Origin: JAVVHH01 sp963835135
GTDB taxonomy: Bacteria; Pseudomonadota; Alphaproteobacteria; Acetobacterales; Acetobacteraceae
Reading direction: 5' to 3'
DNA: 64,000 nucleotides
NCBI GenBank assembly: GCA_963835135.1
Contig: CAWIEF010000003.1
Span: 558,001 to 622,000 of the forward strand
The translations under genes and the position numbers were made by a program. Below are positions 9,004 through 16,398 of this stretch, piece by piece. The stretch's first letter is position 1. Each line of letters begins with the position of its first letter. The notes beneath the pieces were generated by a model. That model was not told the DNA's origin, did not search any database, and saw nothing but the letters and a program-made list of their open reading frames with translations.

Positions 9004-9537
9004 GTGTCAGCAACCGCGTCCGATCTCGCGGATCTTCTGGTGCGCGTCAGTACCGGCGACCAAGCAGCGTTTCAAACCGTTTATGAGCGCACGTCGGCCA
9101 AGCTGTATGGCGTCATCCTGCGGATCGTCAAAGGCCGGGAGCTCGCCGACGAAGTGCTGCAGGACAGCTATCTCCGCATCTGGCAGAACGCGTCGAAATA
9201 CGCGCCTGCCTCCGGACGGCCGATGACGTGGATGATCGCCATCGCGCGGTACGCCGCCATCGACGTCATCCGGAAGCGGGCGCGCGACACCGATCTCACT
9301 GAGGTGGAGTTGACGGAGCGCTCCGACGACCCGGAACGCCAAGTCATCGTTCAAGACCAGCTCGGCCGATGCCTCGGCCGCCTTGCCGCACCGCAACTCG
9401 AATGCGTGGTGCTGGCCTATTGTAACGGATACTCGCGAGAGGAGCTGGCCCGCCATTTCAGGGCACAAGTTCCGACCATCAAAACGTGGCTCCACCGGGC
9501 GCTCCACGCGCTACGAACCTGTTTGGAGGCTGCATGA
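9004..9537 (+). CDS. ECF-family RNA polymerase sigma factor (SigK-like)
   Basis: A group 4 sigma factor of 177 residues. Region 2 (about 15-85) carries ADEVLQDSYLRIWQNA and the TWMIAIARYAAIDVIRKR helix, and region 4 (about 115-172) has the helix-turn-helix SREELARHFRAQVPTIKTWLHRAL. The GTG start has a GGGGAG nearby. The stop overlaps the ATG of an anti-sigma gene (ATGA), so the pair is translationally coupled in the usual 1:1 arrangement. The inducing signal is unknown. Confidence 0.92.
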   Translation: MSATASDLADLLVRVSTGDQAAFQTVYERTSAKLYGVILRIVKGRELADEVLQDSYLRIWQNASKYAPASGRPMTWMIAIARYAAIDVIRKRARDTDLTEVELTERSDDPERQVIVQDQLGRCLGRLAAPQLECVVLAYCNGYSREELARHFRAQVPTIKTWLHRALHALRTCLEAA

Positions 9538-10229
9538 GCGAGACTGACCGCGAGATGGACTGCGCCGAATTCGTGCTCGGCACCCTACCGATGGACGAGC
9601 GCGCCGGGCTGGAGCGCGCGATGGAGACCGACGCGCGGCTGCGCGACACCGTCATCCGCTGGGAGGATTGGCTGGCCGGCCTGAATGACGTGGTCCCCGC
9701 GGTCGAACCGAGTGCCGGATTGTGGACCAGCATCGAGCGGCGGCTGCGCCCGGAGGTGGCGCCACCCGTCGTCGACACGACGTTGGCGCTGCGCCGCTCC
9801 CGCGCACGCTGGCGGGCGGCGACGGTTGCGTTCGGCGCGATGGCGGCCGGATTGGCGCTGTTCGTCTCGACCGAACGGCTGAAGCCGCAGACCCCGTCCT
9901 ATCTAGCCGTGATCAACCGCAGCGGCGATTTGCCGGCGCTGATCGTGCGCGTTGACACGGCACGCGAGACGGTGACGATCCGCTCGGTGGCGGCGGAGAC
10001 GCCCACAGACCGGGTGCTGCAACTCTGGTATGTCGCAGCAGGACAGGCGCCGCGGTCGATCGGCCTGCTCGATCGGCCGGAGACCCGGGCCGCGCTGCCG
10101 CAAGCGATCCGCGGCGGCGATCTGACCGGCGCCACATGGGCCGTCAGCGTCGAGCCACCTGGAGGCTCGACCACGGGCGCGCCGACGGGACCGGTCGTCT
10201 ACTCCGGCAAGCTGATCCCAGATCAGTGA
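9534..10229 (+). CDS. RskA-type transmembrane anti-sigma factor
   Basis: The 231-residue protein has a cytosolic N-terminal anti-sigma domain (CAEFVLGTLPMDERAGLERAM; no HxxxCxxC zinc motif), one transmembrane helix at about residues 92-112, and a periplasmic RskA C-terminal domain containing VLQLWYVAAGQAPRSIGLL. It should hold the preceding ECF sigma factor at the membrane until released, probably by regulated proteolysis (family knowledge). The 4 bp overlap with the sigma gene fixes the start. Confidence 0.88.
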   Translation: MSETDREMDCAEFVLGTLPMDERAGLERAMETDARLRDTVIRWEDWLAGLNDVVPAVEPSAGLWTSIERRLRPEVAPPVVDTTLALRRSRARWRAATVAFGAMAAGLALFVSTERLKPQTPSYLAVINRSGDLPALIVRVDTARETVTIRSVAAETPTDRVLQLWYVAAGQAPRSIGLLDRPETRAALPQAIRGGDLTGATWAVSVEPPGGSTTGAPTGPVVYSGKLIPDQ

Positions 10230-10244
10230 CGCACCCTTGCCGTA

Positions 10245-10308
10245 GGCGCGCTATTCCGATATGGCCCGCCACTCGCTAGCGCGCCGGGCCTGGATGGGCA
10301 TGCCCGGC
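10245..10308 (+). promoter_or_regulatory. Candidate structured leader upstream of rpmI-rplT
   Basis: Two stem-loops lie in the 5' leader: GGCGCGCTA (10245-10253) pairs with TAGCGCGCC (10277-10285), and GCCGGGC (10283-10289) pairs with GCCCGGC (10302-10308). They share bases 10283-10285 and so cannot both form fully, giving a possible switch. L20/L35 operons are often autoregulated by r-protein leaders; whether this one binds L20 is inference. Confidence 0.35.
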
Positions 10309-10364
10309 CGCAGCGTCTGCCTGTCCGCGATGAAGCGGACGGCAGCCAGCGCCAGGAGATGCAA

Positions 10365-10568
10365 ATGCCCAAGCTGAAGACGAAATCGTCGGTCAAGAAG
10401 CGGTTCAAGATCACCGCGACCGGTAAGGTATTGGCCGGCCCCGGCAAGAAGCGGCACAACCTGTATGCTCGCTCGCAGGACCGGAAGCGGCAAAACCGCG
10501 GCTCCCAAGTCTTGACCCATGCTGACGCGCTGACCGTCAAGCAGTGGGCCCCCTACGGTCTCGGCTAA
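10365..10568 (+). CDS. rpmI: 50S ribosomal protein L35
   Basis: The 67-residue basic protein matches L35 throughout, from the MPKLKTKSSVKKRFKIT opening to the C-terminal helix. An ATG at 10359 is in frame, but the start at 10365 is favoured because AGGAG sits 6 bases upstream of it and MPKLKTK is the universal L35 N-terminus. It is followed by rplT after 12 bp. The usual upstream partner infC is absent. Confidence 0.97.
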   Translation: MPKLKTKSSVKKRFKITATGKVLAGPGKKRHNLYARSQDRKRQNRGSQVLTHADALTVKQWAPYGLG

Positions 10569-10580
10569 GGAGGTTCAGCC

Positions 10581-11006
10581 ATGGCACGCGTCAAACGGGG
10601 TGTGACGACCCACGCCCGTCACAAGAAGGTTCTCAAGCAGTCCAAGGGCTTCGTCGGCCGGTCGTCGACGAACTACCGGATTGCGCTCGAGCGGCTCGAG
10701 AAGTCGCTGCAATACGCCTACCGCGACCGCCGGCAGAAGAAGCGCGATTTCCGCGGCCTCTGGATCCAGCGGATCAACGCCGCGGTGCGCGAGCACGGCA
10801 TCACCTACAGCCGGTTCATCGCCGGGCTGAAGGGCGCCGAGATCGAGTTGGACCGTAAGATCCTCGCCGCCATCGCCTACGACGACCCGGCCGCGTTTGC
10901 GACCATCGTCGAGCAGGTCAAGACCGTGATGCACGCCGCCGCGGAAAACGCGACCGTCGCGCAACTCGCCGCCTTGACCGAACACCCGGACGCGCCGGCG
11001 GCGTAA
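10581..11006 (+). CDS. rplT: 50S ribosomal protein L20
   Basis: Large-subunit assembly protein that binds 23S rRNA and often represses its own operon. The sequence is standard L20 (MARVKRGVTTHARHKKVLK ... YSRFIAGLKGAEIELDRKILA) with a strong AAGGAGG Shine-Dalgarno upstream. At 141 residues it is about 20 longer than the usual 118-120; the additional residues form an Ala-rich acidic C-terminal tail. It is followed by a palindromic repeat element and then pheS. Confidence 0.97.
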   Translation: MARVKRGVTTHARHKKVLKQSKGFVGRSSTNYRIALERLEKSLQYAYRDRRQKKRDFRGLWIQRINAAVREHGITYSRFIAGLKGAEIELDRKILAAIAYDDPAAFATIVEQVKTVMHAAAENATVAQLAALTEHPDAPAA

Positions 11007-11028
11007 ACACCCGCCCTCCACCCTTCAG

Positions 11029-11111
11029 AACCCTCTCCCCCCGGGAGAGGGTTGGATGAGGGTCTTTCCCAGCGGCACGCCCTCACCCCACCCTCTCCCG
11101 GAGGGAGAGGG
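11029..11111. repeat. REP/BIME-like palindromic element, copy 1
   Basis: CCCTCTCCC and GGGAGAGGG form an inner palindrome, followed by TTGGATGAGGGT, a variable spacer, GCCCTCACCCC and a second CCCTCTCC/GGAGAGGG palindrome. The two halves are themselves inverted relative to each other. It lies between rplT and pheS, and the same architecture recurs at 18956-19038 and 26098-26201. Confidence 0.8.
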
Positions 11112-11130
11112 AGTAGAAGGCTGATTGTTG

Positions 11131-12201
11131 ATGACCGACGACCTCGCCGCCCTGCGCACCGAGACCGAAGCGGCGCTCGTGCGCGCTCCCGACCTGCGGG
11201 CCTGGGACGCCATCCGCGTCGGCACGCTCGGCAAGCAGGGCAAGCTCACCCTCCTGCTGAAATCGCTCGGCACCGCCTCCCCCGAGGAGCGGCGTGAGCG
11301 CGGCGCGGCGCTCAACCGGCTCAAGGACGAGCTTGCCGGGCTCATTGAGACCCGGCGCGCCGCCCTGGAACGCGCCGAGATCGACGCCAGGCTCGCCGCC
11401 GAGCGCATCGACGTCAGCCTGCCGCCACCGCCGCGCCCGCACGGGCTGATCCATCCGATCAGCCGCACTATCGAGGAGATCATGGCCATCTTCGGCGCCA
11501 TGGGCTTCCGCGTCGGCGAGGGCTTCGACGTCGAGACCGACTGGTTCAACTTCGGCGCGCTCAACATCCCAGCTCACCACCCGGCCCGCGCCGACCACGA
11601 CACGTTCTACATGCCCGGCCAGCGAGACGGCCGGCCGCTGCTGCTGCGGACGCAGACCAGCGACGTGCAGATCATCTCCATGCTCGAACAGGACCCGCCG
11701 ATCCGGGTGATCGCGCCGGGCCGTACCTATCGCGCCGATTACGACGCCACGCACTCGCCGATGTTCCACCAGTGCGAGGGCATCATCATCGACCGCGACA
11801 TCACGCTGGCGCACCTCAAGGGCTGCCTGATCGACTTCCTGCGCGCCTTCTTCGGCATCGCGACCCTGCCGGTTCGTTTCCGCTCCTCCTACTTCCCGTT
11901 CACCGAGCCCTCGATGGAGGTCGATATCGGTTGGGACAAGCGCACCGGCGAGATCGGCGCCGGTACGGACTGGCTGGAAATCCTCGGCAGCGGCATGGTG
12001 CATCCGCGCGTGCTGGCCAATTGCGGGCTCGACCCGCGGGAGTGGCAGGGGTTCGCCTTCGGCATGGGCGTCGAGCGGATCGCGATGCTGAAGCACGGCA
12101 TCCCCGATTTGCGCCTGTTCTACGAGAGCGACCTCCGCTGGCTGCGGCATTTCGGCTTCAGCGCGCTCTCCCCTGCCCTGCTGCACGAGGGCGTCGGATG
12201 A
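11131..12201 (+). CDS. pheS: Phenylalanyl-tRNA synthetase alpha subunit
   Basis: Catalytic subunit of the alpha2-beta2 enzyme that charges tRNA-Phe. The 356-residue protein has an N-terminal coiled-coil domain (about 1-90), then the class II core: motif 2 region around RTYRADYDATHSPMFHQ, GAGTDWLEILGSGMV, and motif 3 GFAFGMGVERIAML. ATG 11131 is preferred over a TTG six bases upstream. The stop overlaps the pheT start (ATGA), ensuring equal synthesis of the two subunits. Confidence 0.97.
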   Translation: MTDDLAALRTETEAALVRAPDLRAWDAIRVGTLGKQGKLTLLLKSLGTASPEERRERGAALNRLKDELAGLIETRRAALERAEIDARLAAERIDVSLPPPPRPHGLIHPISRTIEEIMAIFGAMGFRVGEGFDVETDWFNFGALNIPAHHPARADHDTFYMPGQRDGRPLLLRTQTSDVQIISMLEQDPPIRVIAPGRTYRADYDATHSPMFHQCEGIIIDRDITLAHLKGCLIDFLRAFFGIATLPVRFRSSYFPFTEPSMEVDIGWDKRTGEIGAGTDWLEILGSGMVHPRVLANCGLDPREWQGFAFGMGVERIAMLKHGIPDLRLFYESDLRWLRHFGFSALSPALLHEGVG

Positions 12202-14651
12202 AGTTCACCCTCTCCTGGCTACGCACCCATCTCGACACTTCGGCCACGCTCGACGAAATCACCGACACGCTGACCGGCATCGGCCTCGAGCTGGAGTCCG
12301 TCACCGACCCCGGCGAGGCGCTCCGCCCGTTCCGGGTCGGCTACGTGATCGAGGCGGTGCAGCACCCGAATGCCGACCGGCTGCGCGCCTGCACCGTGGA
12401 CGCCGGTGACGGCCCGGTCTCCGTCGTCTGCGGCGCACCCAACGCCCGAACCGGCCTGAAAGTCGTGTTCGCGCCGCCGGGCAGCTATATTCCCGGCACC
12501 GGCACCACGCTGAAGACCGGCGAGATCCGCGGCGTCGTCAGCGCCGGAATGATGCTGTCCCGCCGCGAGATGGGCCTCGGCGAAGACCATGACGGCATCG
12601 TCGAACTGCCCGACGACGCGCCGATTGGCGTCTCCTATCCCGATTACGCCGGTCTCGATGACCCCGTCATCGACATCGCCGTCACCCCCAACCGCGGCGA
12701 CGCCCTCTCCGTCCGCGGCGTCGCCCGCGATCTGGCAGCTGCCGGATTGGGTCAGCTCAAGCCCTGGGCCCCGCTGCCCGTCGCCGGCCGCTTCGACAGC
12801 CCGGTCCGCTGGGCGATCGAAGACACCGAAGCCTGCTCCTTCGTCATCGGCCGTACGGTCCGCGGCCTGGTCAATGGCCCGAGCCCGGCTTGGCTGCAGG
12901 CGCGGCTGAGCAGCATCGGCCTGCGCCCGATCAACGCCCTGGTCGACGTCACCAACTTCTTCACCGTCGACCTCGGCCGCCCGCTGCACGTGTTCGACGC
13001 CGACCGAGTGCAAGGCGGCATGCTGACGTTCCGCCGCGGCGCGGGCGAGACGTTCCGCGCCCTGAACGGTCGCGACTATACCGCCGACCCCGCCGATTGC
13101 GTGATCGCCGACAGCGCCGGCGTGCAATCCCTTGCGGGCGTCATGGGCGGCGACGCCACCGGCTGCACCGACGCGACCACCGCGGCGTTCATCGAATGCG
13201 CCCTGTTCGACCCGGTGCGCGTCGCGCTCACCGGCCGCCGCCACGCCATCGTCTCGGACGCCCGCCAGCGGTTCGAGCGCGGGATCGATCCTGCGCTGCT
13301 GCCCGACGCGCTCGAGGCGGCGACGCACATGATCCAGTCGCTCTGCGGCGGCGAGGCGAGCCGCGTCGTCTCGGCCGGCGCCGCGCCCCATTGGCAGCGC
13401 TCGGCCACGCTCCGCTTCGAGCGGCTCGCCGGCCTCGGCGGCCTTGCGGTGCCCGCCGAGGACGCGACCGCGGCGCTCGAACGGCTCGGCTTCGTGGTCG
13501 AGGCCCGGACCGATGACAGGGTGACCGTCGCCGTCCCCTCCTGGCGCAACGACATCGCCGCCCCGATCGTGCTCGACCAGGCCGGAAGTCTTGACCCGGC
13601 CCGCGCACGCCAGGCCGCCGAGGGCTGTGCCTCGACCGAGCCGGAAGCCGATCTCGTGGAGGAGGTCCTGCGCCTCCGAGGCCTCGACACGATCCCCCCG
13701 GTGTCGCTGCCGCGCATCGCTTCCGTCGCGGCGCCGACACTGACGCCGCGCCAGGTTCGGACGGCGGTGGTTCGGCGCACGCTCGCGGCGTCCGGATTGA
13801 TGGAAGCGGTCTCGTTCAGCTTCATGCAGGGCCGGGAGGCCGCCCTGTTCGGCGGCGGTGATCCGGCGCTGCGGGTCATGAACCCCATCTCCGCCGATCT
13901 CGACCAGTTGCGCCCCACCGCGGTCGCCAGTCTCGCGCTGGCCGCGGGCCGGAACGCCGCTCGCGGCTTGCCGAGTGCGTTGCTGTTCGAGATCGGGCCG
14001 TCGTTCACACCGGGTGGCCAGGAGAACGTCGCGGCCGGGCTCATGACGGGCTCGACGGACCGGCACCCTCTTGCCCCCGCCCGCCCCTACGGCGCAATGG
14101 ATGCGAAGGCGGCGGTGCTGACGGTGCTCGATGCCCTAGCGGTTCCGGGCGACAGCCTTTCCGTCACGACCGATGCGCCGGGCTGGTATCACCCGGGCCG
14201 GTCGGGTGTCGTCCGCCAAGGCCCGAAACTCGTCTTGGCGACATTCGGCGAGTTGCATCCTTCGGTGCTGACCAGCCTCGACCTGCTCAGTCCGGCAGTC
14301 GGATTCGAGGTGTTCCTGGACCGCGTTCCCGAACCCAAGCGCCGCAAGCGGGCCGCCCCCGACCTGCCGCCCTTCCAGCCGGTGCGCCGCGATTTCGCGT
14401 TCCTGGTCGCGGCTGACTGTCCGGCCGACACCGTGCTGCGGGCAGCGCGCGGCGTGGACCGCACCCTGATCACAGGCGCGTCCCTGTTCGACGTCTACCA
14501 GGGCGACAAGGTGCCGGCGGGACAGAAATCAGTGGGCGTTGAGGTCGTCATGCAGCCCCGAGACCGGAGCCTGACGGATGCGGAAATCGAGGCGGCGGCG
14601 GCGAAGATCGTCGACGCAGTGGCCAAGCGCGCCGGCGGCACGCTGCGGTAA
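12198..14651 (+). CDS. pheT: Phenylalanyl-tRNA synthetase beta subunit
   Basis: 817 residues, full length. Domains in order: N-terminal region, tRNA-binding (OB-fold EMAP-like) domain about 40-150 (VQHPNADRLRACTVDAGDGP), B3/B4 editing domain, B5 domain, a catalytic-like core, and a C-terminal FDX-ACB anticodon-binding domain (about 720-817). Between SWRNDIAA and EADLVEEVLRLRG there is an insert of roughly 30 residues rich in Ala and Asp; in my experience this is characteristic of Acetobacteraceae PheT, but I cannot confirm it here. Coupled to pheS. Confidence 0.97.
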   Translation: MKFTLSWLRTHLDTSATLDEITDTLTGIGLELESVTDPGEALRPFRVGYVIEAVQHPNADRLRACTVDAGDGPVSVVCGAPNARTGLKVVFAPPGSYIPGTGTTLKTGEIRGVVSAGMMLSRREMGLGEDHDGIVELPDDAPIGVSYPDYAGLDDPVIDIAVTPNRGDALSVRGVARDLAAAGLGQLKPWAPLPVAGRFDSPVRWAIEDTEACSFVIGRTVRGLVNGPSPAWLQARLSSIGLRPINALVDVTNFFTVDLGRPLHVFDADRVQGGMLTFRRGAGETFRALNGRDYTADPADCVIADSAGVQSLAGVMGGDATGCTDATTAAFIECALFDPVRVALTGRRHAIVSDARQRFERGIDPALLPDALEAATHMIQSLCGGEASRVVSAGAAPHWQRSATLRFERLAGLGGLAVPAEDATAALERLGFVVEARTDDRVTVAVPSWRNDIAAPIVLDQAGSLDPARARQAAEGCASTEPEADLVEEVLRLRGLDTIPPVSLPRIASVAAPTLTPRQVRTAVVRRTLAASGLMEAVSFSFMQGREAALFGGGDPALRVMNPISADLDQLRPTAVASLALAAGRNAARGLPSALLFEIGPSFTPGGQENVAAGLMTGSTDRHPLAPARPYGAMDAKAAVLTVLDALAVPGDSLSVTTDAPGWYHPGRSGVVRQGPKLVLATFGELHPSVLTSLDLLSPAVGFEVFLDRVPEPKRRKRAAPDLPPFQPVRRDFAFLVAADCPADTVLRAARGVDRTLITGASLFDVYQGDKVPAGQKSVGVEVVMQPRDRSLTDAEIEAAAAKIVDAVAKRAGGTLR

Positions 14652-14719
14652 CGGTGCCCGGCTGCACCACCCCGGACAGCGTCGCCGCCCGTGGATGGCG
14701 TCGAGAGACTTAGACGAGC

Positions 14720-14772
14720 GTAGGCTCCGGCCAGGCGCGATGCCCGGCCGGGGCCGACGTGGCGGCGCCTAC
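14720..14772. terminator. Nested inverted repeat between convergent genes
   Basis: GTAGGC (14720-14725) pairs with GCCTAC (14767-14772), and inside it CCGGCC (14727-14732) pairs with GGCCGG (14746-14751). It sits between the pheT stop and the stop of the convergent PEP-CTERM gene, overlapping the latter, so it may terminate both transcripts. No T-tract is present. Confidence 0.35.
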
Positions 14773-15341
14773 GCCGTCATCTCGCGGCTGCTGCTCCGCT
14801 TCTTGCGCCGAGCCAGACCAACCATCGTCAGCCCGCTGACCAGCAAAGCCGCCGATGCCGGCTCCGGCACCGGCGAGGTCGTGATCGGCGTATTGGGGGT
14901 CGTCTGAAACCCGTAGCCCACGAACTCCGAACCGAACACCTCGGCGAAGCCATATTGGGTGGCAGCGCCGGTGCCGACGGAAAAGCCGATGAAGTCGTCG
15001 GCCTGCGAGTTGGGGATCAGCGACGCCGTCGGATAGGCGGCGAAGGTGAAGAGCAGGTTCGCCGGGTCGTTGTTGATCAGCGATCCCGCACCGAAATCGT
15101 CGATGGAGCCGAACAGAGTAGAGACCTTGCCGCTCCCGCCGGTGGACACGTCCGCGGCCGGAGCAAAGGTCGAATTGTCCAGTGTGAACGAGAACGTGGC
15201 CGTGCCCACTGTGATCGTGACGGGCTTGGAGGACAAAGCTTGCGGCGCGAACACGCTCATGACGGCAGCATGCGCGGCCGGCTGCACTGCGACCAAGCCG
15301 AGCGCGAGCGCGGCGCCCGCTAGGACCTTGCTGTTCCGCAT
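14769..15341 (-). CDS. PEP-CTERM sorting-domain exported protein
   Basis: 190 residues: a Sec signal peptide (cleavage likely after AAHA), a Thr/Ser/Gly-rich mature region with no Cys and no recognised domain, and a C-terminal PEP-CTERM signal (VPEPAS at about 158, a hydrophobic helix, then an Arg/Lys cluster). PEP-CTERM proteins are processed by an exosortase and delivered to the cell surface or matrix; no exosortase is in this window. The ATG at 15341 shares a base with the stop of the upstream ferritin-like gene (TGATG); a GTG at 15344 is also possible. Co-expression with that gene is likely. Confidence 0.85.
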   Translation of the reverse strand: MRNSKVLAGAALALGLVAVQPAAHAAVMSVFAPQALSSKPVTITVGTATFSFTLDNSTFAPAADVSTGGSGKVSTLFGSIDDFGAGSLINNDPANLLFTFAAYPTASLIPNSQADDFIGFSVGTGAATQYGFAEVFGSEFVGYGFQTTPNTPITTSPVPEPASAALLVSGLTMVGLARRKKRSSSREMTA

Positions 15342-16207
15342 CACTTGATCGCTCCGTTCATGCCCTTGGGGAAGAACAGTCCACTGGTCGCGTTCTGGGC
15401 GCCATAAACGATGTTGAGAACCTGGCGCGGTGTACGGCTGAACGCGAGGCTGTTGCTGTCGGTCGGGACGATGTTGGCGTTCCCATTCAGCACCACGCCC
15501 TGATCGTCCGCAGCGCCCGACAAGCTGGCACGCACCTGGGAGATCTGGACCGTGATGTTCTGAGCGGCGGTGCCGGCCTGGTAGAGCAGCGTGCGGATTT
15601 CCGCGGCGTGGTAGGCCTCGACGGCCAGGATACCGGCGGCTGCGGAGAGGATTGGCTTGCTCGACACCAGCGGCGCCGCGCCGTGATAGGCAGTCACGCC
15701 CACGTCTTCGAACACGTAGGAGCCGATGAGGAAGTTCGTCTCGCTGGTGAACGGGTTGAACCCCGGCACGCCGATCAGGCTACCGAGTGCTGCAAAGCTG
15801 TTCAGCAGGTCGATCGCCGGCTCGCCGACCGCCGCACTGCCGAGGCCCGCGCGCAGGAAGCGGACGTGATTCAGCTCGTCATTGGCGATCTCGATCGCGT
15901 ATTGTTGAATGGCCGGGATCGTGAACGGGACTTGGGACCCGCCGGTCACGCTTCCCGCATAGCCAGGTCCGGACGTGTCGGCCGGGCTCAGGCCGTGGCC
16001 GAAGGCGGCGAACTGGTAGAATTCTGCCTCGAGATATTCGAGGTTGAGCGCGAAGTTCAGGATTGCAGCGTCGTTGACGCCTTGTGCCTCGGCCGGGCTC
16101 GACACGGCAGCGACGCCGGCGGCGGCCAGCGCGGTCATGGCAACGGCGCTCGCGCCGGTACCTTGGATAAGACGACGTCTCGCGAGGTTCGGTTGGTGTT
16201 CGTCCAT
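15341..16207 (-). CDS. Tat-exported ferritin-like domain protein
   Basis: 288 residues. The N-terminus has a twin-arginine-type leader (NLARRRLIQGTGASAVAM ... AEAQ), cleaved near residue 43. The mature chain is a four-helix ferritin-like fold (Ferritin_2/desiccation-related type) with candidate di-iron ligands in the expected helices: Glu57 or Glu62, Glu111 and His114 (NDELNHVRF), Glu167 (FEDVGVTAYH), and Glu197 with His200 (VEAYHAAE). Periplasmic or surface location follows from the leader. Iron binding is inferred from the motifs. It overlaps the PEP-CTERM gene by 1 bp. Confidence 0.85.
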   Translation of the reverse strand: MDEHQPNLARRRLIQGTGASAVAMTALAAAGVAAVSSPAEAQGVNDAAILNFALNLEYLEAEFYQFAAFGHGLSPADTSGPGYAGSVTGGSQVPFTIPAIQQYAIEIANDELNHVRFLRAGLGSAAVGEPAIDLLNSFAALGSLIGVPGFNPFTSETNFLIGSYVFEDVGVTAYHGAAPLVSSKPILSAAAGILAVEAYHAAEIRTLLYQAGTAAQNITVQISQVRASLSGAADDQGVVLNGNANIVPTDSNSLAFSRTPRQVLNIVYGAQNATSGLFFPKGMNGAIK

Positions 16208-16229
16208 TGTGCGCCATCCTTTGGGGAAA

Positions 16230-16246
16230 CCCGCGCTGAACGCGGG
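16230..16246 (-). promoter_or_regulatory. Hairpin in the leader of the ferritin-like gene
   Basis: CCCGCG (16230-16235) and CGCGGG (16241-16246) form a perfect 6 bp stem with a 5-base loop, 22 bp upstream of the ferritin-like start. It could affect mRNA stability or be an operator; nothing more can be said. Confidence 0.28.
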
Positions 16247-16398
16247 ACCGGCGTTAACCCGGCGTCAGCATCTACGAACCAGAATCAAAAAAGGATGTCC
16301 GGCTCCAACACTGTCACACAAACGTTTTCGTCATCCGGCAATCACGCCATCTTTCGGCCGAGTTGACCGCGGCCGATCCGCCGGATCAGTCTCGTCGC

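Noticed and set aside
12219..14066. 615-aa antisense frame over pheT
   Set aside because: Typical antisense product of GC-rich coding DNA; low-complexity Arg/Gly/Asp content and no ribosome site or domain.
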